A stretch of DNA of 49,798 nt, from contig NZ_QZDT01000030.1 in the NCBI RefSeq assembly GCF_009917485.1, positions 1 to 49,798 on the forward strand, written 5' to 3'. Source of the DNA: Parablautia muri (GTDB taxonomy: Bacteria > Bacillota > Clostridia > Lachnospirales > Lachnospiraceae). The translations under genes were made by a program, and so were the position numbers. Within the stretch, counting starts at the first letter, position 1, and every line of letters starts with the position of its first letter. Below, one piece after another: positions 16,458 to 25,204 of this stretch. A model generated the notes under the pieces. It was not told the origin of the DNA and did not search any database. It was given only the letters and a program-made list of their open reading frames with translations.

Positions 16458-16475
16458 AATGACACCTCCATTTTT

Positions 16476-16509
16476 AGGAACTGTTAAAAATTGGTTTTTT
16501 ACAGTTCCT
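16476..16509 (-). repeat. Hairpin at the 5' end of the lipoprotein mRNA
   Basis: AGGAACTGT (16476-16484) and ACAGTTCCT (16501-16509) form a perfect 9-bp stem with an AT-rich 16-base loop. It begins just after the expected transcription start of the lipoprotein gene and ends just before its ribosome site, so it may protect the mRNA or affect its translation. Confidence 0.5.
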
Positions 16510-16521
16510 TATGTTATTTTT

Positions 16522-16549
16522 ATTATATTTTGTGGGATTTAAAAAGCAA
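16522..16549 (-). promoter_or_regulatory. SigA-type promoter for the lipoprotein gene
   Basis: On the minus strand TTGCTT (16544-16549) and a perfect TATAAT (16522-16527) are 16 bases apart. Confidence 0.55.
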
Positions 16550-16636
16550 TGGCTGTGGCACGAACAGACGGTGGCAGGGCAAAAAAAGACGCCGGATATG
16601 GCGTACATCCGGAGGAAAGAAAGTTTCAAACACGCT

Positions 16637-17914
16637 CTAGGGAATGATGGCGGAGAAATAAAACCATCCGTTATTATATTTGAGAACGCTGGTTCCTCCA
16701 TGTCTTTGGATAACGGAATCTACGTTCAAAAGGCCGATTCCGTGAAGGGGCCCCCTTCGTCTGTCGGTAACAACTTTGTTTTCTTTTATCAGTACCGGCT
16801 CCTTTACAGGATTGCGGACAGAGAGAATCAGCTGGTTGCTTTCGAGAATCATTTTAAATTGAATGATTCTGCCAAAGTCCAGTTTTTCACAGGCTGCAAT
16901 TGCATTGTCAAGCAGGTTGCCCAGTAGTATGACAATTTCTTCCTCGCTGATAGTAAGGGTTGATAGGTCGTTTACCGACAACGTTATTGTGATTCCTTTT
17001 TCAGCAGCCTCCTGATATTTTCTGCTTAGCATAATGTTCACCACCTCATGACCGGTATTAATAAGACAGACACTTTTGGAAAGGGTTCCTGTCAGTGTGG
17101 AAACATAGGAAAGAGCGTTCTGCACCTGTCCGTCTTTTAGCATTCCCTGAATGCATCCGAGCTGATTTTTATAATCGTGAAGCTGCCGCCGTTGCAGGTC
17201 GTAGCTTTTTTGCATGTCCCGATAAAGGACCATTTGATTCTGGGTACGCTCGTGAAATAAACGAAGCCGCTGCATTTCTTCTTCTTTGTCCATTGTTTTG
17301 CTGATAAAGTAGAAATAGCATACATTGATAACCGCAAAGCCGGAAACGACAGCAAACATGGCCCGGTTTTCGGTGGCGTTACCGCTGATATCCATCATGC
17401 TAAGTGACAGGAGGACAATGATATTGAGAAGGGGAAAGAAACTTGTAAATGTCCAACTGAAAGAGAGCCACTTATCAGAATGATTTTTGAATCTGAGATG
17501 AAAAATGAATATCAGACATAAAAAAATACTACCTGCTATATCTTCCACGGCGCTGAAAAGGCTTTCGTGCAAAAGCGGCGGAAGGAGATAAATAAGGGAG
17601 GTGAGAAAAACGGATGTTATCCAATAAATGCTGCAAAGCAGAAGTGAAAACGCCATGTGGCGCACCAGGCCCGCTTCAAAATAAAGCAGCGCTGTCAACA
17701 TGACGGTCAGAACAAAGCGGACTGGCTGAAAAATAAAAGGTGGAATCGGGGTAAATGCAATCAGAAGAAATCCAACCATAAATGTGGGAAGGGACATATG
17801 GCGGAGCCATCTAAAAGGGAAAGTGCGCTTTGGCAGCAGGGTCTCAAAGAACAGGTTGCAGCTTGCGGCCATCAGAAAAGATAAAATAACACATTTTATG
17901 AAAATTTCCATCAT
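16637..17914 (-). CDS. Sensor histidine kinase, GHKL/AgrC-like
   Basis: This 425-residue membrane sensor has six or more N-terminal helices (residues 5-205) and a cytoplasmic kinase part. The phospho-accepting His is H246 in RRQLHDYKNQ. The GHKL ATPase shows the N box LLGNLLDNAIAACEK and the G box RGPLHGIGLLNVDSV. This layout is that of peptide-sensing AgrC-type kinases. Its ATG overlaps the regulator's TGA (ATGA at 17911-17914), so translation is coupled. AAAGGAG lies 5 bases upstream. No AgrB/AgrD-like peptide gene is adjacent, so the signal is unknown. Confidence 0.92.
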   Translation of the reverse strand: MMEIFIKCVILSFLMAASCNLFFETLLPKRTFPFRWLRHMSLPTFMVGFLLIAFTPIPPFIFQPVRFVLTVMLTALLYFEAGLVRHMAFSLLLCSIYWITSVFLTSLIYLLPPLLHESLFSAVEDIAGSIFLCLIFIFHLRFKNHSDKWLSFSWTFTSFFPLLNIIVLLSLSMMDISGNATENRAMFAVVSGFAVINVCYFYFISKTMDKEEEMQRLRLFHERTQNQMVLYRDMQKSYDLQRRQLHDYKNQLGCIQGMLKDGQVQNALSYVSTLTGTLSKSVCLINTGHEVVNIMLSRKYQEAAEKGITITLSVNDLSTLTISEEEIVILLGNLLDNAIAACEKLDFGRIIQFKMILESNQLILSVRNPVKEPVLIKENKVVTDRRRGPLHGIGLLNVDSVIQRHGGTSVLKYNNGWFYFSAIIP

Positions 17915-18624
17915 AATGCTCCTTTATATGTAACGTATGTTTCTTTAGCGGTCCTGAAACGGGAACGGGGAATAGGCAGCTCTAACCCGATATCCAGATA
18001 AGCTATGTAATGATTGATTTTGCAGATATGCTTCATATTTACAAGATAGCTTTTGTGGATACGCAGAAAGCCATAGTCTGACAACGTTCGCTCGATAGCG
18101 TCCAGCTTGGTGTATATTTGGTAATGGGTCAAATCTGTTTCCATACAGTGAAAGATGGATTTGTGTTTGCTGCTTTCTATATAGAGGATATTGTCGGTAT
18201 ACAATTTTCTTTCTCCCTCCGTAAAAGGAAAAACTACCTGGGCTATGCGCATTTTTTGTAAAATAGCGTCCATACATTCTCCCACAGCCGCATCAAGAGT
18301 ATCCTTCATAATATAGCGGATGGCATTTGCCTTATAGCCCTCTAGCGCGTAATCAATAAAAGCGGTCACAAACACAAGAAAGGTATCCGAATGAAAGGCG
18401 CGCATCCGCATAGCGGTTTCGATGCCGCTTAATTCATTCATACTGATATCCATAAAAACAATGTGGTACTTTACATGGTTTTCGTTTTGGGATAAAAATT
18501 CTTCTCCGGATGTAAAAAAGCAGATGTTATATGTCAATTGATGACTTTCAAGATACGCTACAAGAAGCTTTTGTATTTTTTCCCTGTAAAAGCATTCGTC
18601 ATCACATATGGCGATTTGTAGCAT
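17911..18624 (-). CDS. LytTR-family response regulator (AgrA/LytR-like)
   Basis: This 237-residue regulator has an N-terminal receiver with acidic pocket ICDDE (residues 6-10), phospho-acceptor D59 in IVFMDISM and VTAF near 90. The C-terminal LytTR DNA-binding domain contains ILYIESSKHKSIFHC, LRIHKSYLVNMKHI and LPIPRSR. It is phosphorylated by the adjacent kinase and probably controls a remote or neighbouring operon such as the lipoprotein gene downstream (inference). A promoter-like pair lies at 18729-18758. Confidence 0.93.
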   Translation of the reverse strand: MLQIAICDDECFYREKIQKLLVAYLESHQLTYNICFFTSGEEFLSQNENHVKYHIVFMDISMNELSGIETAMRMRAFHSDTFLVFVTAFIDYALEGYKANAIRYIMKDTLDAAVGECMDAILQKMRIAQVVFPFTEGERKLYTDNILYIESSKHKSIFHCMETDLTHYQIYTKLDAIERTLSDYGFLRIHKSYLVNMKHICKINHYIAYLDIGLELPIPRSRFRTAKETYVTYKGAL

Positions 18625-18728
18625 AGTTGTCCTCCATTCTTGCTGATGCCCATAAATTTGGGCACAAGCACAACTTGAAAGCCCAATGAAAAGAGCAGTT
18701 TAAAAATATTCGTAAGTATCTGTTGTCT

Positions 18729-18758
18729 AGGATAGCACGTTAGCGTTGGGGTTATCAA
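18729..18758 (-). promoter_or_regulatory. Putative promoter for the LytTR system
   Basis: On the minus strand TTGATA (18753-18758) and TATCCT (18729-18734) are 18 bases apart, about 105 bases before the regulator ATG. Confidence 0.4.
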
Positions 18759-18809
18759 GATGTAACGGATTTACTTATGGCAAAATGCGTAGTGCAAGTG
18801 TACTCCTAA

Positions 18810-18971
18810 GCTGTGAAAGGTATCACAGCCGCTGTTACTATTCATGGCCTAGGAGCCGCTTATAGTAACATTCGGGGCGATATTCCAAGTTTCGCTTCGT
18901 AAAAATCCCCCCTCACACCTGAATCACGTTCTCACGGGAATGCGTAGTAAATGCGCATTCCTGACCCGTGA
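18810..18971. repeat. Cluster of three hairpins in the 18.6-19.1 kb intergenic region
   Basis: Three inverted repeats lie in the 520-base gap before rpsF. They are GCTGTGA/TCACAGC (18810-18829), GTTACTAT/ATAGTAAC (18834-18869, with an inner GGCC-GCC hairpin), and TCACGGG plus AATGCG against CGCATT and CCCGTGA (18932-18971, with a 5-base bulge). None is followed by a T-run. Part of the second (18843-18869) recurs at 41066-41092. There is no gene in this gap. Confidence 0.6.
18843..18869 (+). repeat. Dispersed intergenic element, copy 1
   Basis: This stretch matches 41066-41092 at 23 of 27 positions, centred on a GGCC-rich inner hairpin followed by GCCGCTTATAGTA. Both copies lie between genes and both sit in hairpin contexts. 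Confidence 0.55.
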
Positions 18972-19019
18972 AAAGTAACCAGCCGCTACAAAAAAACGGA
19001 CAAGAAGTGAAAGAAACTC

Positions 19020-19048
19020 TTGAAAAGAGAAAAAAATCATGTTATGAT
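19020..19048 (+). promoter_or_regulatory. SigA promoter of the rpsF-ssb-rpsR operon
   Basis: TTGAAA (19020-19025) and TATGAT (19043-19048) are exactly 17 bases apart, about 95 bases before rpsF. Confidence 0.65.
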
Positions 19049-19097
19049 GTTTATCCGTGGTATGTTTTAACATTCGCATATGGCGAAGCAACACATT

Positions 19098-19113
19098 CCT
19101 TGCTCCCGCAAGG
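19098..19113 (+). promoter_or_regulatory. Possible S6:S18 leader hairpin before rpsF
   Basis: CCTTGC (19098-19103) and GCAAGG (19108-19113) form a 6-bp stem with a TCCC loop, 15 bases before AAGGAGG of rpsF. Many bacteria autoregulate rpsF operons through a CCG-containing leader bound by S6:S18. This one has CCCG at the loop edge but I cannot confirm the full motif. Confidence 0.3.
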
Positions 19114-19144
19114 GGGCCAGAGACCAAAAGGAGGTAACTTAAGC

Positions 19145-19435
19145 ATGAACAAGTATGAATTAGCCGTTGTTGTAAATGCGAGGATCGAAGAAGAAGAAAG
19201 GGCAGCTGTAGTTGACAGATGTAAAGCTCTGATTGAAAGATTCGGTGGTACGATTACAAATGTTGACGACTGGGGCAAAAAGAGACTGGCTTATGAAATT
19301 CAGAAGATGAAAGAAGGCTTCTATTATTTTATCCAGTTTGACGCTGAAAGCTCTGCGCCAATCGAAATTGAACATCGTATCCGCATTATGGACAATGTTA
19401 TCAGATTTTTATGCGTTAGACAGGATATAGCATAA
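19145..19435 (+). CDS. rpsF: 30S ribosomal protein S6
   Basis: This 96-residue protein of the small-subunit platform binds S18. It begins MNKYELAVVVNARIEEEERAAVV and contains GGTITNVDDWGKKRLAYEIQK, the S6 hallmark, then GFYYFIQFDAE and the C-terminal IMDNVIRFLCVR. ATG 19145 has AAGGAGG 10 bases upstream, so the longer frame from 18968 is not the start. It leads rpsF-ssb-rpsR, a conserved operon. Confidence 0.97.
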   Translation: MNKYELAVVVNARIEEEERAAVVDRCKALIERFGGTITNVDDWGKKRLAYEIQKMKEGFYYFIQFDAESSAPIEIEHRIRIMDNVIRFLCVRQDIA

Positions 19436-19473
19436 AGCGTGTACGAACAATATGCTGGAAAGTAGAGGCAGGT

Positions 19474-19929
19474 ATGAATAAAGTAATACTGATGGGGCGT
19501 TTGACAAGGGATCCCGAAGTGAGATATTCACAGGGGGATAATGCAATGGCAATAGCCAGATATACACTTGCCGTAGACCGCAGATTTACCCGGAATAACA
19601 GTGATGGGAATACGGCGGATTTTATAGGATGCGTGGCCTTTGGAAGAAGCGGTGAATTTGCTGAAAAGTATTTCAGGAAAGGAACCAAGGTCGTAGTGAC
19701 AGGCCGCATCCAGACAGGCAGTTATACCAATAAGGATGGGGTTAAAGTATATACCACTGACGTGGTAGTAGAAGACCAGGAATTTGCCGAGAGCAAAAAC
19801 AATAGCAGCAGTGCCGGTATGGATGGAGGGTTTTCCGGCGGCATGAGCAGGACTCCCGAACCGTCAGGTGCTGGCGATGGCTTCATGAATATTCCAGATG
19901 GAATAGATGAGGAGCTGCCGTTTAATTAG
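19474..19929 (+). CDS. ssb: Single-stranded DNA-binding protein
   Basis: This 151-residue OB-fold protein coats single-stranded DNA in replication and repair. It begins MNKVILMGRLTRDPEVRYSQ and carries FIGCVAFGRSGEFAEKYFRKGTKVVVTGRIQTGSY. A flexible Gly/Ser-rich linker leads to the acidic C-terminal tip DGIDEELPFN, which docks partner proteins. It sits 38 bases after rpsF and 33 before rpsR. Confidence 0.97.
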   Translation: MNKVILMGRLTRDPEVRYSQGDNAMAIARYTLAVDRRFTRNNSDGNTADFIGCVAFGRSGEFAEKYFRKGTKVVVTGRIQTGSYTNKDGVKVYTTDVVVEDQEFAESKNNSSSAGMDGGFSGGMSRTPEPSGAGDGFMNIPDGIDEELPFN

Positions 19930-19962
19930 AAAGATTTGTTTGTTAGATAGGAGGCAATCATT

Positions 19963-20226
19963 ATGGCATATAATAAAGCAGAGAAGTCTGATTCTCCCAT
20001 GAGAAAAAAAGTTGGAATGCGCAGAAGAAAAAAAGTATGCGTATTTTGTGGTAAAGACAATGTGATTGATTACAAAGATGTAAACAAGTTAAAAAGATAT
20101 GTATCTGAAAGAGGAAAAATTCTTCCCAGAAGAATTACAGGCAACTGTGCAAAGCATCAGAGAGCGCTTACGGTTGCAATTAAGAGAGCGCGTCATGTTG
20201 CACTGATGCCTTATACTTGTGATTAA
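19963..20226 (+). CDS. rpsR: 30S ribosomal protein S18
   Basis: This 87-residue protein pairs with S6 on the platform. It has a basic N terminus, then [53 protein letters not shown] in outline, i.e. the complete S18 core. The cysteines CVFC and C-x2-H suggest the zinc-binding (C+) form. AGGAGG lies upstream. A strong terminator (20272-20301) ends the operon. Confidence 0.97.
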   Translation: MAYNKAEKSDSPMRKKVGMRRRKKVCVFCGKDNVIDYKDVNKLKRYVSERGKILPRRITGNCAKHQRALTVAIKRARHVALMPYTCD

Positions 20227-20271
20227 ACATATGCGGAATGCAACTTGAACATTGTTGAAATGAAGCGTAGG

Positions 20272-20301
20272 GCGGTTGCCAATGATTGGCAGCCGCTTTT
20301 T
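20272..20301 (+). terminator. Rho-independent terminator of the rpsF operon
   Basis: GCGGTTGCCAA (20272-20282) pairs with TTGGCAGCCGC (20286-20296) over a 3-base loop, 11 pairs with one G-T, followed by TTTTT. It rules out the upstream ATG at 20245 as start of the next gene. Confidence 0.9.
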
Positions 20302-20361
20302 GTAGTAGAATATTGTAAGCATAACCTTGCGATATGCAGGGCAGAAGAATGGGGGATTAAT

Positions 20362-21906
20362 ATGGATGAGATGAAAAAGGATGCAATGACACCCGAGAAT
20401 GCAACATCATCTGGTATGGATGGCGGAGGACAAGACCCTGTGAACAATTTTATGAATGATAGCCTTATGGACAATAATTATATGGATCATAATGCTATGG
20501 GTAACAATCCCAAGAATAAAAATCCAAAGGATATGGTTAAATTTATTATTCCTGCGGCAGTTTGTGTAGTTCTTGTATTGCTCCTGATAGGGGTGACGGT
20601 TGCAACAGGTGTTTTTGGAAATAAAAATGATGTGATATTAGATGCTTTGGGAAAAACCTTTACGGAGAGCGCGGAAGCCATGGGAGATACGTGGCGGCTG
20701 GACGGTTACGAAGATATGTTTTCAGACAAACAAGCTTATATGGAGGCGGATTTAACACTGGCAGATTCCGTGCAGATGGGAATGGAGATAAACATAGACC
20801 AAGAGCTTTATAATGCGCATATGGATATCGGTTATTATGGTTTTTCCCTTTTAGAGGCGGATTTATATATAGATGAATATGAAATTTTGCTGGGAATGCC
20901 AGGGCTTATAGATAAAGTTTTTTATGTGGACAGGGACACCTTTGACGGAGATATTGAAAGGCTGGCTTTAGAATACGATTTGGATGAAGCGGCAGTTGAG
21001 TCTTTAAAGTCGCTTAATATGGGCAGCAAAGATTTGGTCAATGCCAATGAAGAAATGGAGATGGCAGGGCAGCAGCTTAAGGATGCGGTTCTTGCCATAT
21101 TAAAGAAAGCTGAGATAAAGAAAGCCGATGGTAAGAAGCTGACGGTGGATGGGAAGGAAAGAAGCTGTAAGGGCTATGTGCTGACCATCACAGGCAGACA
21201 GGCGGCGGAGGTGTTCCTTACCTGTAAGGACATTTATGAAGGCAATACGGCATTTCAGAATTATATCAATCAGTTATGGATGGGGATGGAAGGCTATAGC
21301 AGCGTGGAGGAGCTGCTGGAATATGAGAATCCGGCGCAGGAGCTTCAAAGGTATGCAGATGAGCTTGTGGAGGAAGGCGATACGGATATTTATTTCTATG
21401 TCTATAAAGATGTGCTGGCGCAGATTTATTGTGAGGATGGAGAGGTGGTCTTAGAGTGGAATATCCAGGGTGGAAATTTCCCTCTTGAGAATATGGAATT
21501 TAGTCTCACAACGGACAGTACTGATTTTGTGATTACCAGAACAGGCAGTGTGAAGGGAGATAAGTATCTGGCAGATTATGAGTTGGAAGTGGATGGAGAT
21601 GAGCTTGCGCTTAATGTGGAACGGAGTAAGAAAGATGGAGATTTCCGTTTTGAGCTTATTTATGGTTATGATGAGATGCTGTTAGAAGGAGGGATAAAGG
21701 AGGGGAAAACAGGTGTAGAATTTACGATTGAAATTGATACTTTTGAATTAGATGGAGAAGAAATCCTGCGGGGAGATATCCTTTTTTCTAAAGAATATGA
21801 GGAGGAAATTGTAAAGCCGGAGGGAGAAAAGGTGAATGTGATGGATTTAACAGAGGATGATTGGTACGAAATCCTGTGGGAAATCAGTGAAAATCTGTAT
21901 TATTGA
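20362..21906 (+). CDS. Membrane-anchored protein of unknown function, 514 aa
   Basis: The N terminus (residues 1-58) is hydrophilic and rich in Met, Asn and Asp, with repeated N(Y/P)MDHNAMGNNP-like units. One membrane helix follows at about 60-85 (FIIPAAVCVVLVLLLIGVTV), then a large acidic extracellular domain rich in beta strands. Within it TFTESAEAMGDTWRL, YGFSLLEADLYIDEYEILLGMPGLIDKVFYVDRDTF in outline, and YVLTITGRQAAEVF can be seen. I do not recognise a characterised family. ATG 20362, with GGGGGA upstream, follows the rpsF-operon terminator. Confidence 0.75.
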   Translation: MDEMKKDAMTPENATSSGMDGGGQDPVNNFMNDSLMDNNYMDHNAMGNNPKNKNPKDMVKFIIPAAVCVVLVLLLIGVTVATGVFGNKNDVILDALGKTFTESAEAMGDTWRLDGYEDMFSDKQAYMEADLTLADSVQMGMEINIDQELYNAHMDIGYYGFSLLEADLYIDEYEILLGMPGLIDKVFYVDRDTFDGDIERLALEYDLDEAAVESLKSLNMGSKDLVNANEEMEMAGQQLKDAVLAILKKAEIKKADGKKLTVDGKERSCKGYVLTITGRQAAEVFLTCKDIYEGNTAFQNYINQLWMGMEGYSSVEELLEYENPAQELQRYADELVEEGDTDIYFYVYKDVLAQIYCEDGEVVLEWNIQGGNFPLENMEFSLTTDSTDFVITRTGSVKGDKYLADYELEVDGDELALNVERSKKDGDFRFELIYGYDEMLLEGGIKEGKTGVEFTIEIDTFELDGEEILRGDILFSKEYEEEIVKPEGEKVNVMDLTEDDWYEILWEISENLYY

Positions 21907-21910
21907 ACAT

Positions 21911-21976
21911 AGGGTGAAAAGAAGTTCTAAAGCGCACAGCAGAGGCTGTTGCGCTAAGAACTTCTAAGTTTTACCC
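21911..21976. repeat. Long imperfect palindrome after the 514-aa gene
   Basis: Nested arms GGGTGAAAA/TTTTACCC, AGAAGTTCT/AGAACTTCT and AGCGC/GCGCT make one extended hairpin. It starts 5 bases past the stop of the preceding gene and lacks a T-run, so it may stabilise or process the 3' end. Confidence 0.6.
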
Positions 21977-22138
21977 GGAAAATGCCTAAAATACGGGTAT
22001 GATCCGCATGGATTTGTGTTGCCGCGAAGCATTGGCATAAAGGTTGGGGCAGTGGGCAATCCACTGCCTTATTTCATCATATGGGCAAATCAGGAAAAAC
22101 TTTTGGCAGAGGTAGATTTGCTTGTTGTGGGACGTTAG
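21968..22138 (+). other. Open fragment without start, possible gene remnant
   Basis: A 56-codon open stretch ends at TAG 22136-22138 and reads YGYDPHGFVLPRSIGIKVG, then NPLPYFIIWANQEKLL and VDLLVVGR. It looks more protein-like than chance, yet has no ATG or ribosome site and contains a terminator-like hairpin. It may be the 3' end of a lost gene. I recognise no family. Confidence 0.25.
22048..22072 (+). terminator. Terminator-like hairpin before the ABC operon
   Basis: GGCAGTGG (22048-22055) and CCACTGCC (22061-22068) form a perfect 8-bp stem with a 5-base loop, followed by TTATTTC. The T-run is interrupted. Confidence 0.45.
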
Positions 22139-22155
22139 AAACATAGGAGATTTTT

Positions 22156-22836
22156 ATGGAGTTGGAAATCAGAGAGCTTCAAAAGCGATATGGAAAAAAA
22201 CAGGTTTTAAGAAAGGTCAGCCTTACGGCAGGGGAAGGAAAGTGCACTGGAATTATAGGAGCGAACGGATGCGGAAAATCTACTCTGCTTCGAGTGCTTG
22301 CCGGAGTGGAAAAAGCAGATGACGGTGAAATTTTTCTGGGCGGCAAGCAGATTGAAAATCCATCCCGCCAGATGGCGAAATATGCGGGATATATTCCGCA
22401 GGAAAGCGCTTTGATGCCGGAACTGACAGTTGCAGATAATTTAAAGCTCTGGGCCAGCTTTGGAAATTACAAGGAGAATGGCAGGCGCCTTGAAAGTTTG
22501 TGCGTTCAGTTCAAGATAAAGGAATTTTGTAAAGAACGTGTCAAAAATTTGTCCGGTGGTATGGAAAAAAGGGTTAATATTGTGTGTGCCCTGCTTCATG
22601 GACCGATGGTGCTGCTTATGGATGAGCCAAGTGCGGCATTGGATTTGGTCTTTAAACAGGAACTAAAGACATATATCAGGGAATTTGTACAAAAGGGCGG
22701 CAGCATTTTGCTGAGCAGCCACGATGAAGGAGAACTTGCATTGTGCCATAGCCTTTGGGCAATTAAAGAAGGAGTGGCGCATAAAGTACCGGAAGGATTG
22801 TCAATAGAAGAAATCAGTGAAAAATATATCGGGTAA
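22156..22836 (+). CDS. ABC transporter ATP-binding protein
   Basis: This 226-residue nucleotide-binding subunit has Walker A GANGCGKST (near residue 36), Q-loop IPQES, signature LSGGMEKR, Walker B VLLMDEPSAALD and switch His in SSHDE. It drives an exporter formed with the two ABC-2-type permeases that follow. The short length and lack of extra domains suit small export systems for peptides or drugs. Substrate unknown. Confidence 0.92.
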   Translation: MELEIRELQKRYGKKQVLRKVSLTAGEGKCTGIIGANGCGKSTLLRVLAGVEKADDGEIFLGGKQIENPSRQMAKYAGYIPQESALMPELTVADNLKLWASFGNYKENGRRLESLCVQFKIKEFCKERVKNLSGGMEKRVNIVCALLHGPMVLLMDEPSAALDLVFKQELKTYIREFVQKGGSILLSSHDEGELALCHSLWAIKEGVAHKVPEGLSIEEISEKYIG

Positions 22837-22908
22837 GAAGGTTATAATCGGAATGGCCATAAGAAGCCGGTATGATGGCAAACCTATTGGATACAGGGGT
22901 ATAAAAAT

Positions 22909-24123
22909 ATGTATTGCAGATGGACATTGTTTTTGCTAAACATAAAAAAATTTATAAGAATGCTGCCAACAATTGTTTTGGAGACACTCTTATTTGGATT
23001 GATTTTGCTTGGTATTGGGGCATATGCCACAAAAGCCATATATGGTGAAAAAGTGGTAAATGAGATTCGGGTAGGCGTTGTAGCAAAGGGAGAGGATAGA
23101 ACGGCAGATATGCTGGTGCGGTTTATAGGGTCTATGGACAGCATCAGGGATACGATTTTCTTTACCCTTTTATCTTCTGAACAGGAAGCAAGGGAAAAAC
23201 TTGCAGCAGGGGAGATTTATGCGGCGATTCTGGTTCCGGAAGGAATAATTGATAGTGTGCTGTCAGGAGAAAATATTCCGGCAACGATTTTGCTGGACAA
23301 TTCATACAGCGAAATGGAGACGGCGGTCTTTGAGGAATTTACCCGGGCAGGCGCCAGACTGTTAACGACAGCGCAGGCCGGAATTTATGCGGCAGATGCT
23401 TTTTGTGTGGAAAAGGGGCGAAAGGATCAGATTGAGCGGACAGAAGACTATTTGAATGCAGCGTATCTTTCCTATGCACTGGACAGATCTTCTCTGCTTG
23501 AAGAAGCAGAAGTGAAGGCGGCAGGAGGGCTTAACCTTACGGATTATTATACCATAGCATTGCTTCTGGCATTTTTATCCTTTGCAGGACTTTCTTTTGG
23601 AAGATATATGCAGGTGGAAAGTGGAGAACGGGAAAAGCTCTTTGGAAGCCGGGGAATTGGAAATGGTCAGAGATATTGGATTGAAGCAATCGCTTTTTCG
23701 GTGGTGTTTGGATTGCTGGGTATGGCTGCATGCGCATCTGTGGGACTATTGATTATAAACAAAAGTAATAGCTTCTTTCAGCCCAATGGGCAGTGGCTTT
23801 TTTTGCTCGTGCTATGGTTTGTGGTAGGAACATTTATCAGGATGCTGCTCCAGATTGTGGGGAACCATGCAGGCGGGATTGGTATCGGCTTTGTGGTACT
23901 CATGGCAATGATGGCAGCGGCCGGTGTATTTATTCCTTCGGCTTTTTTACCCTTGTGGATAGAAAGAGCAGGTGCGTATGTGCCATACGGAATGTGGATG
24001 GAGAGTATGGCAGCCATATTGCAGGGGAGAGCTGAGGGGAAGATGGTGGTGACACTTTTGCTTATGGCGGTACTTTTTTTAGGAATAGGAGCTGTGGCAG
24101 CAGTATTGCGAAAAGAGAATTGA
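22909..24123 (+). CDS. ABC-2-type permease (large extracellular loop), 404 aa
   Basis: This membrane subunit has one N-terminal helix (TIVLETLLFGLILLGIGAYA), a long extracellular domain of about 190 residues (VVNEIRVGVVAKGEDRTAD to YLNAAYLSYALDRSSL) and five more helices (residues about 210-400). That is the ABC2_membrane_3 layout of bacterial drug, sodium and peptide exporters. It lies 72 bases after the ATPase gene and 31 before the second permease. The ribosome site is weak (CAGGGG further up). Confidence 0.85.
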   Translation: MYCRWTLFLLNIKKFIRMLPTIVLETLLFGLILLGIGAYATKAIYGEKVVNEIRVGVVAKGEDRTADMLVRFIGSMDSIRDTIFFTLLSSEQEAREKLAAGEIYAAILVPEGIIDSVLSGENIPATILLDNSYSEMETAVFEEFTRAGARLLTTAQAGIYAADAFCVEKGRKDQIERTEDYLNAAYLSYALDRSSLLEEAEVKAAGGLNLTDYYTIALLLAFLSFAGLSFGRYMQVESGEREKLFGSRGIGNGQRYWIEAIAFSVVFGLLGMAACASVGLLIINKSNSFFQPNGQWLFLLVLWFVVGTFIRMLLQIVGNHAGGIGIGFVVLMAMMAAAGVFIPSAFLPLWIERAGAYVPYGMWMESMAAILQGRAEGKMVVTLLLMAVLFLGIGAVAAVLRKEN

Positions 24124-24154
24124 ACGATGGGTTGCGATGTGCAGGGAGCATAAA

Positions 24155-25204
24155 ATGAAAAACAGATTACAAATATATGGGATATTGTGGAAACAGTATC
24201 TGTTTAAATATAAATGGTGGATACTCTTTGTTCTCATATTTGCACTGGCGGCAGGTGTGGCCGGAGGGAAAAGTGTCCATAAGGAAAGCGATTACAGAGG
24301 GATAACGGCAGGCGTGTGCTGGTCAGATGAAAAAGGGAGGCAGCTGCTTACAAAGCTTGAGCAGGAAAAGGGTATTTTTAAATTTCAGGGATTTGAGAAT
24401 GTTTCTGAAATGATCCGGGAAGTGGAGAATGGAACTTTGGAATGCGGTTACGAGCTGTCTTGGGACTTTTATGAAGAACTCCTGAATGGAAAGGCAAAGC
24501 GTCAGGTAACGCTTTACTATTCTCCGGCTTCTTCCACCCATAAAATATCCTTTGAGATTGTGTTCGTCAATTTATTTGAAATGCTCTCTGAGGATATTCT
24601 GCGTCATTATTTAAGGGAAAACGGTTTTGGGAATGGAACGGGGGAGGATGTGGACAGGCTGCTGGCCTTAAATAAGCAGTATGCGGAAGATGGAAGTGGC
24701 TTTCATTTTGTTTATGAGACCACACAAGAAAAAGAGGACAAGGCGCCGGAAAATTTAAACAGTTTTAGAGGCTGTATGGCTGTGATGATGTTTTTGATGT
24801 GCCTTTTGGGTCTAGGAAACGCTTTGGAGCAGGAGCGGATTTGGAAGGCGCTGCCGGGACATTTAGGAAGGCAGGCTAAATCGGGCTATATACATGTGGC
24901 GGTGCTTGGCAGTATTTTAACAGGAGGACTTTGTCTGCTGCTGCAGGGAATGCTCAGCCACAGAGTCAGTTTCAGTAAAGAAATTGTGGCTCTTTTGGCA
25001 TATGCTGTTGTGCTTGAAATTTATGTGAGGGTTTTAAACCTGTTTATAAAAAAGAGCAGGGAAGTGTATGGGCTTTTGCCGGTTCTGGTTTTGGGGAGCT
25101 GTTTGTTTAGCCCGGTATTTATCCGTATGGAAAATTATCTGCCGGCAGTCTTGTGGGTTTCAAAAATTTTTCCCACAACTTATTATCTCCGGCTGTTTTT
25201 TTAG
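24155..25204 (+). CDS. Second ABC exporter permease-like subunit, 349 aa
   Basis: It has the same architecture as its neighbour: one N-terminal helix (YKWWILFVLIFALAAGVAGG), an extracellular part (ITAGVCWSDEKGRQLL to FHFVYETTQEKE) and C-terminal helices (MAVMMFLMCLLGLGN, AVLGSILTGGLCLLL, LLPVLVLGSCLFSP). Sequence similarity to known families is low. I chose ATG 24155, with GGGAG 6 bases upstream, over the in-frame ATG 24137. It is the last gene of the three-gene exporter operon and probably forms a heterodimer with the first permease. Confidence 0.8.
   Translation: MKNRLQIYGILWKQYLFKYKWWILFVLIFALAAGVAGGKSVHKESDYRGITAGVCWSDEKGRQLLTKLEQEKGIFKFQGFENVSEMIREVENGTLECGYELSWDFYEELLNGKAKRQVTLYYSPASSTHKISFEIVFVNLFEMLSEDILRHYLRENGFGNGTGEDVDRLLALNKQYAEDGSGFHFVYETTQEKEDKAPENLNSFRGCMAVMMFLMCLLGLGNALEQERIWKALPGHLGRQAKSGYIHVAVLGSILTGGLCLLLQGMLSHRVSFSKEIVALLAYAVVLEIYVRVLNLFIKKSREVYGLLPVLVLGSCLFSPVFIRMENYLPAVLWVSKIFPTTYYLRLFF

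Noticed and set aside
18968-19144. N-terminal extension of rpsF from ATG 18968
   Set aside because: It would span the promoter, leader and AAGGAGG site, and S6 homology starts exactly at 19145.
20317-20355. Fourth copy of the dispersed stem-loop element
   Set aside because: Only 16 bases (CTTGCGATATGCAGGG) match the 38.7 kb copy and the other stem arm is missing, so it is at best a half relic.
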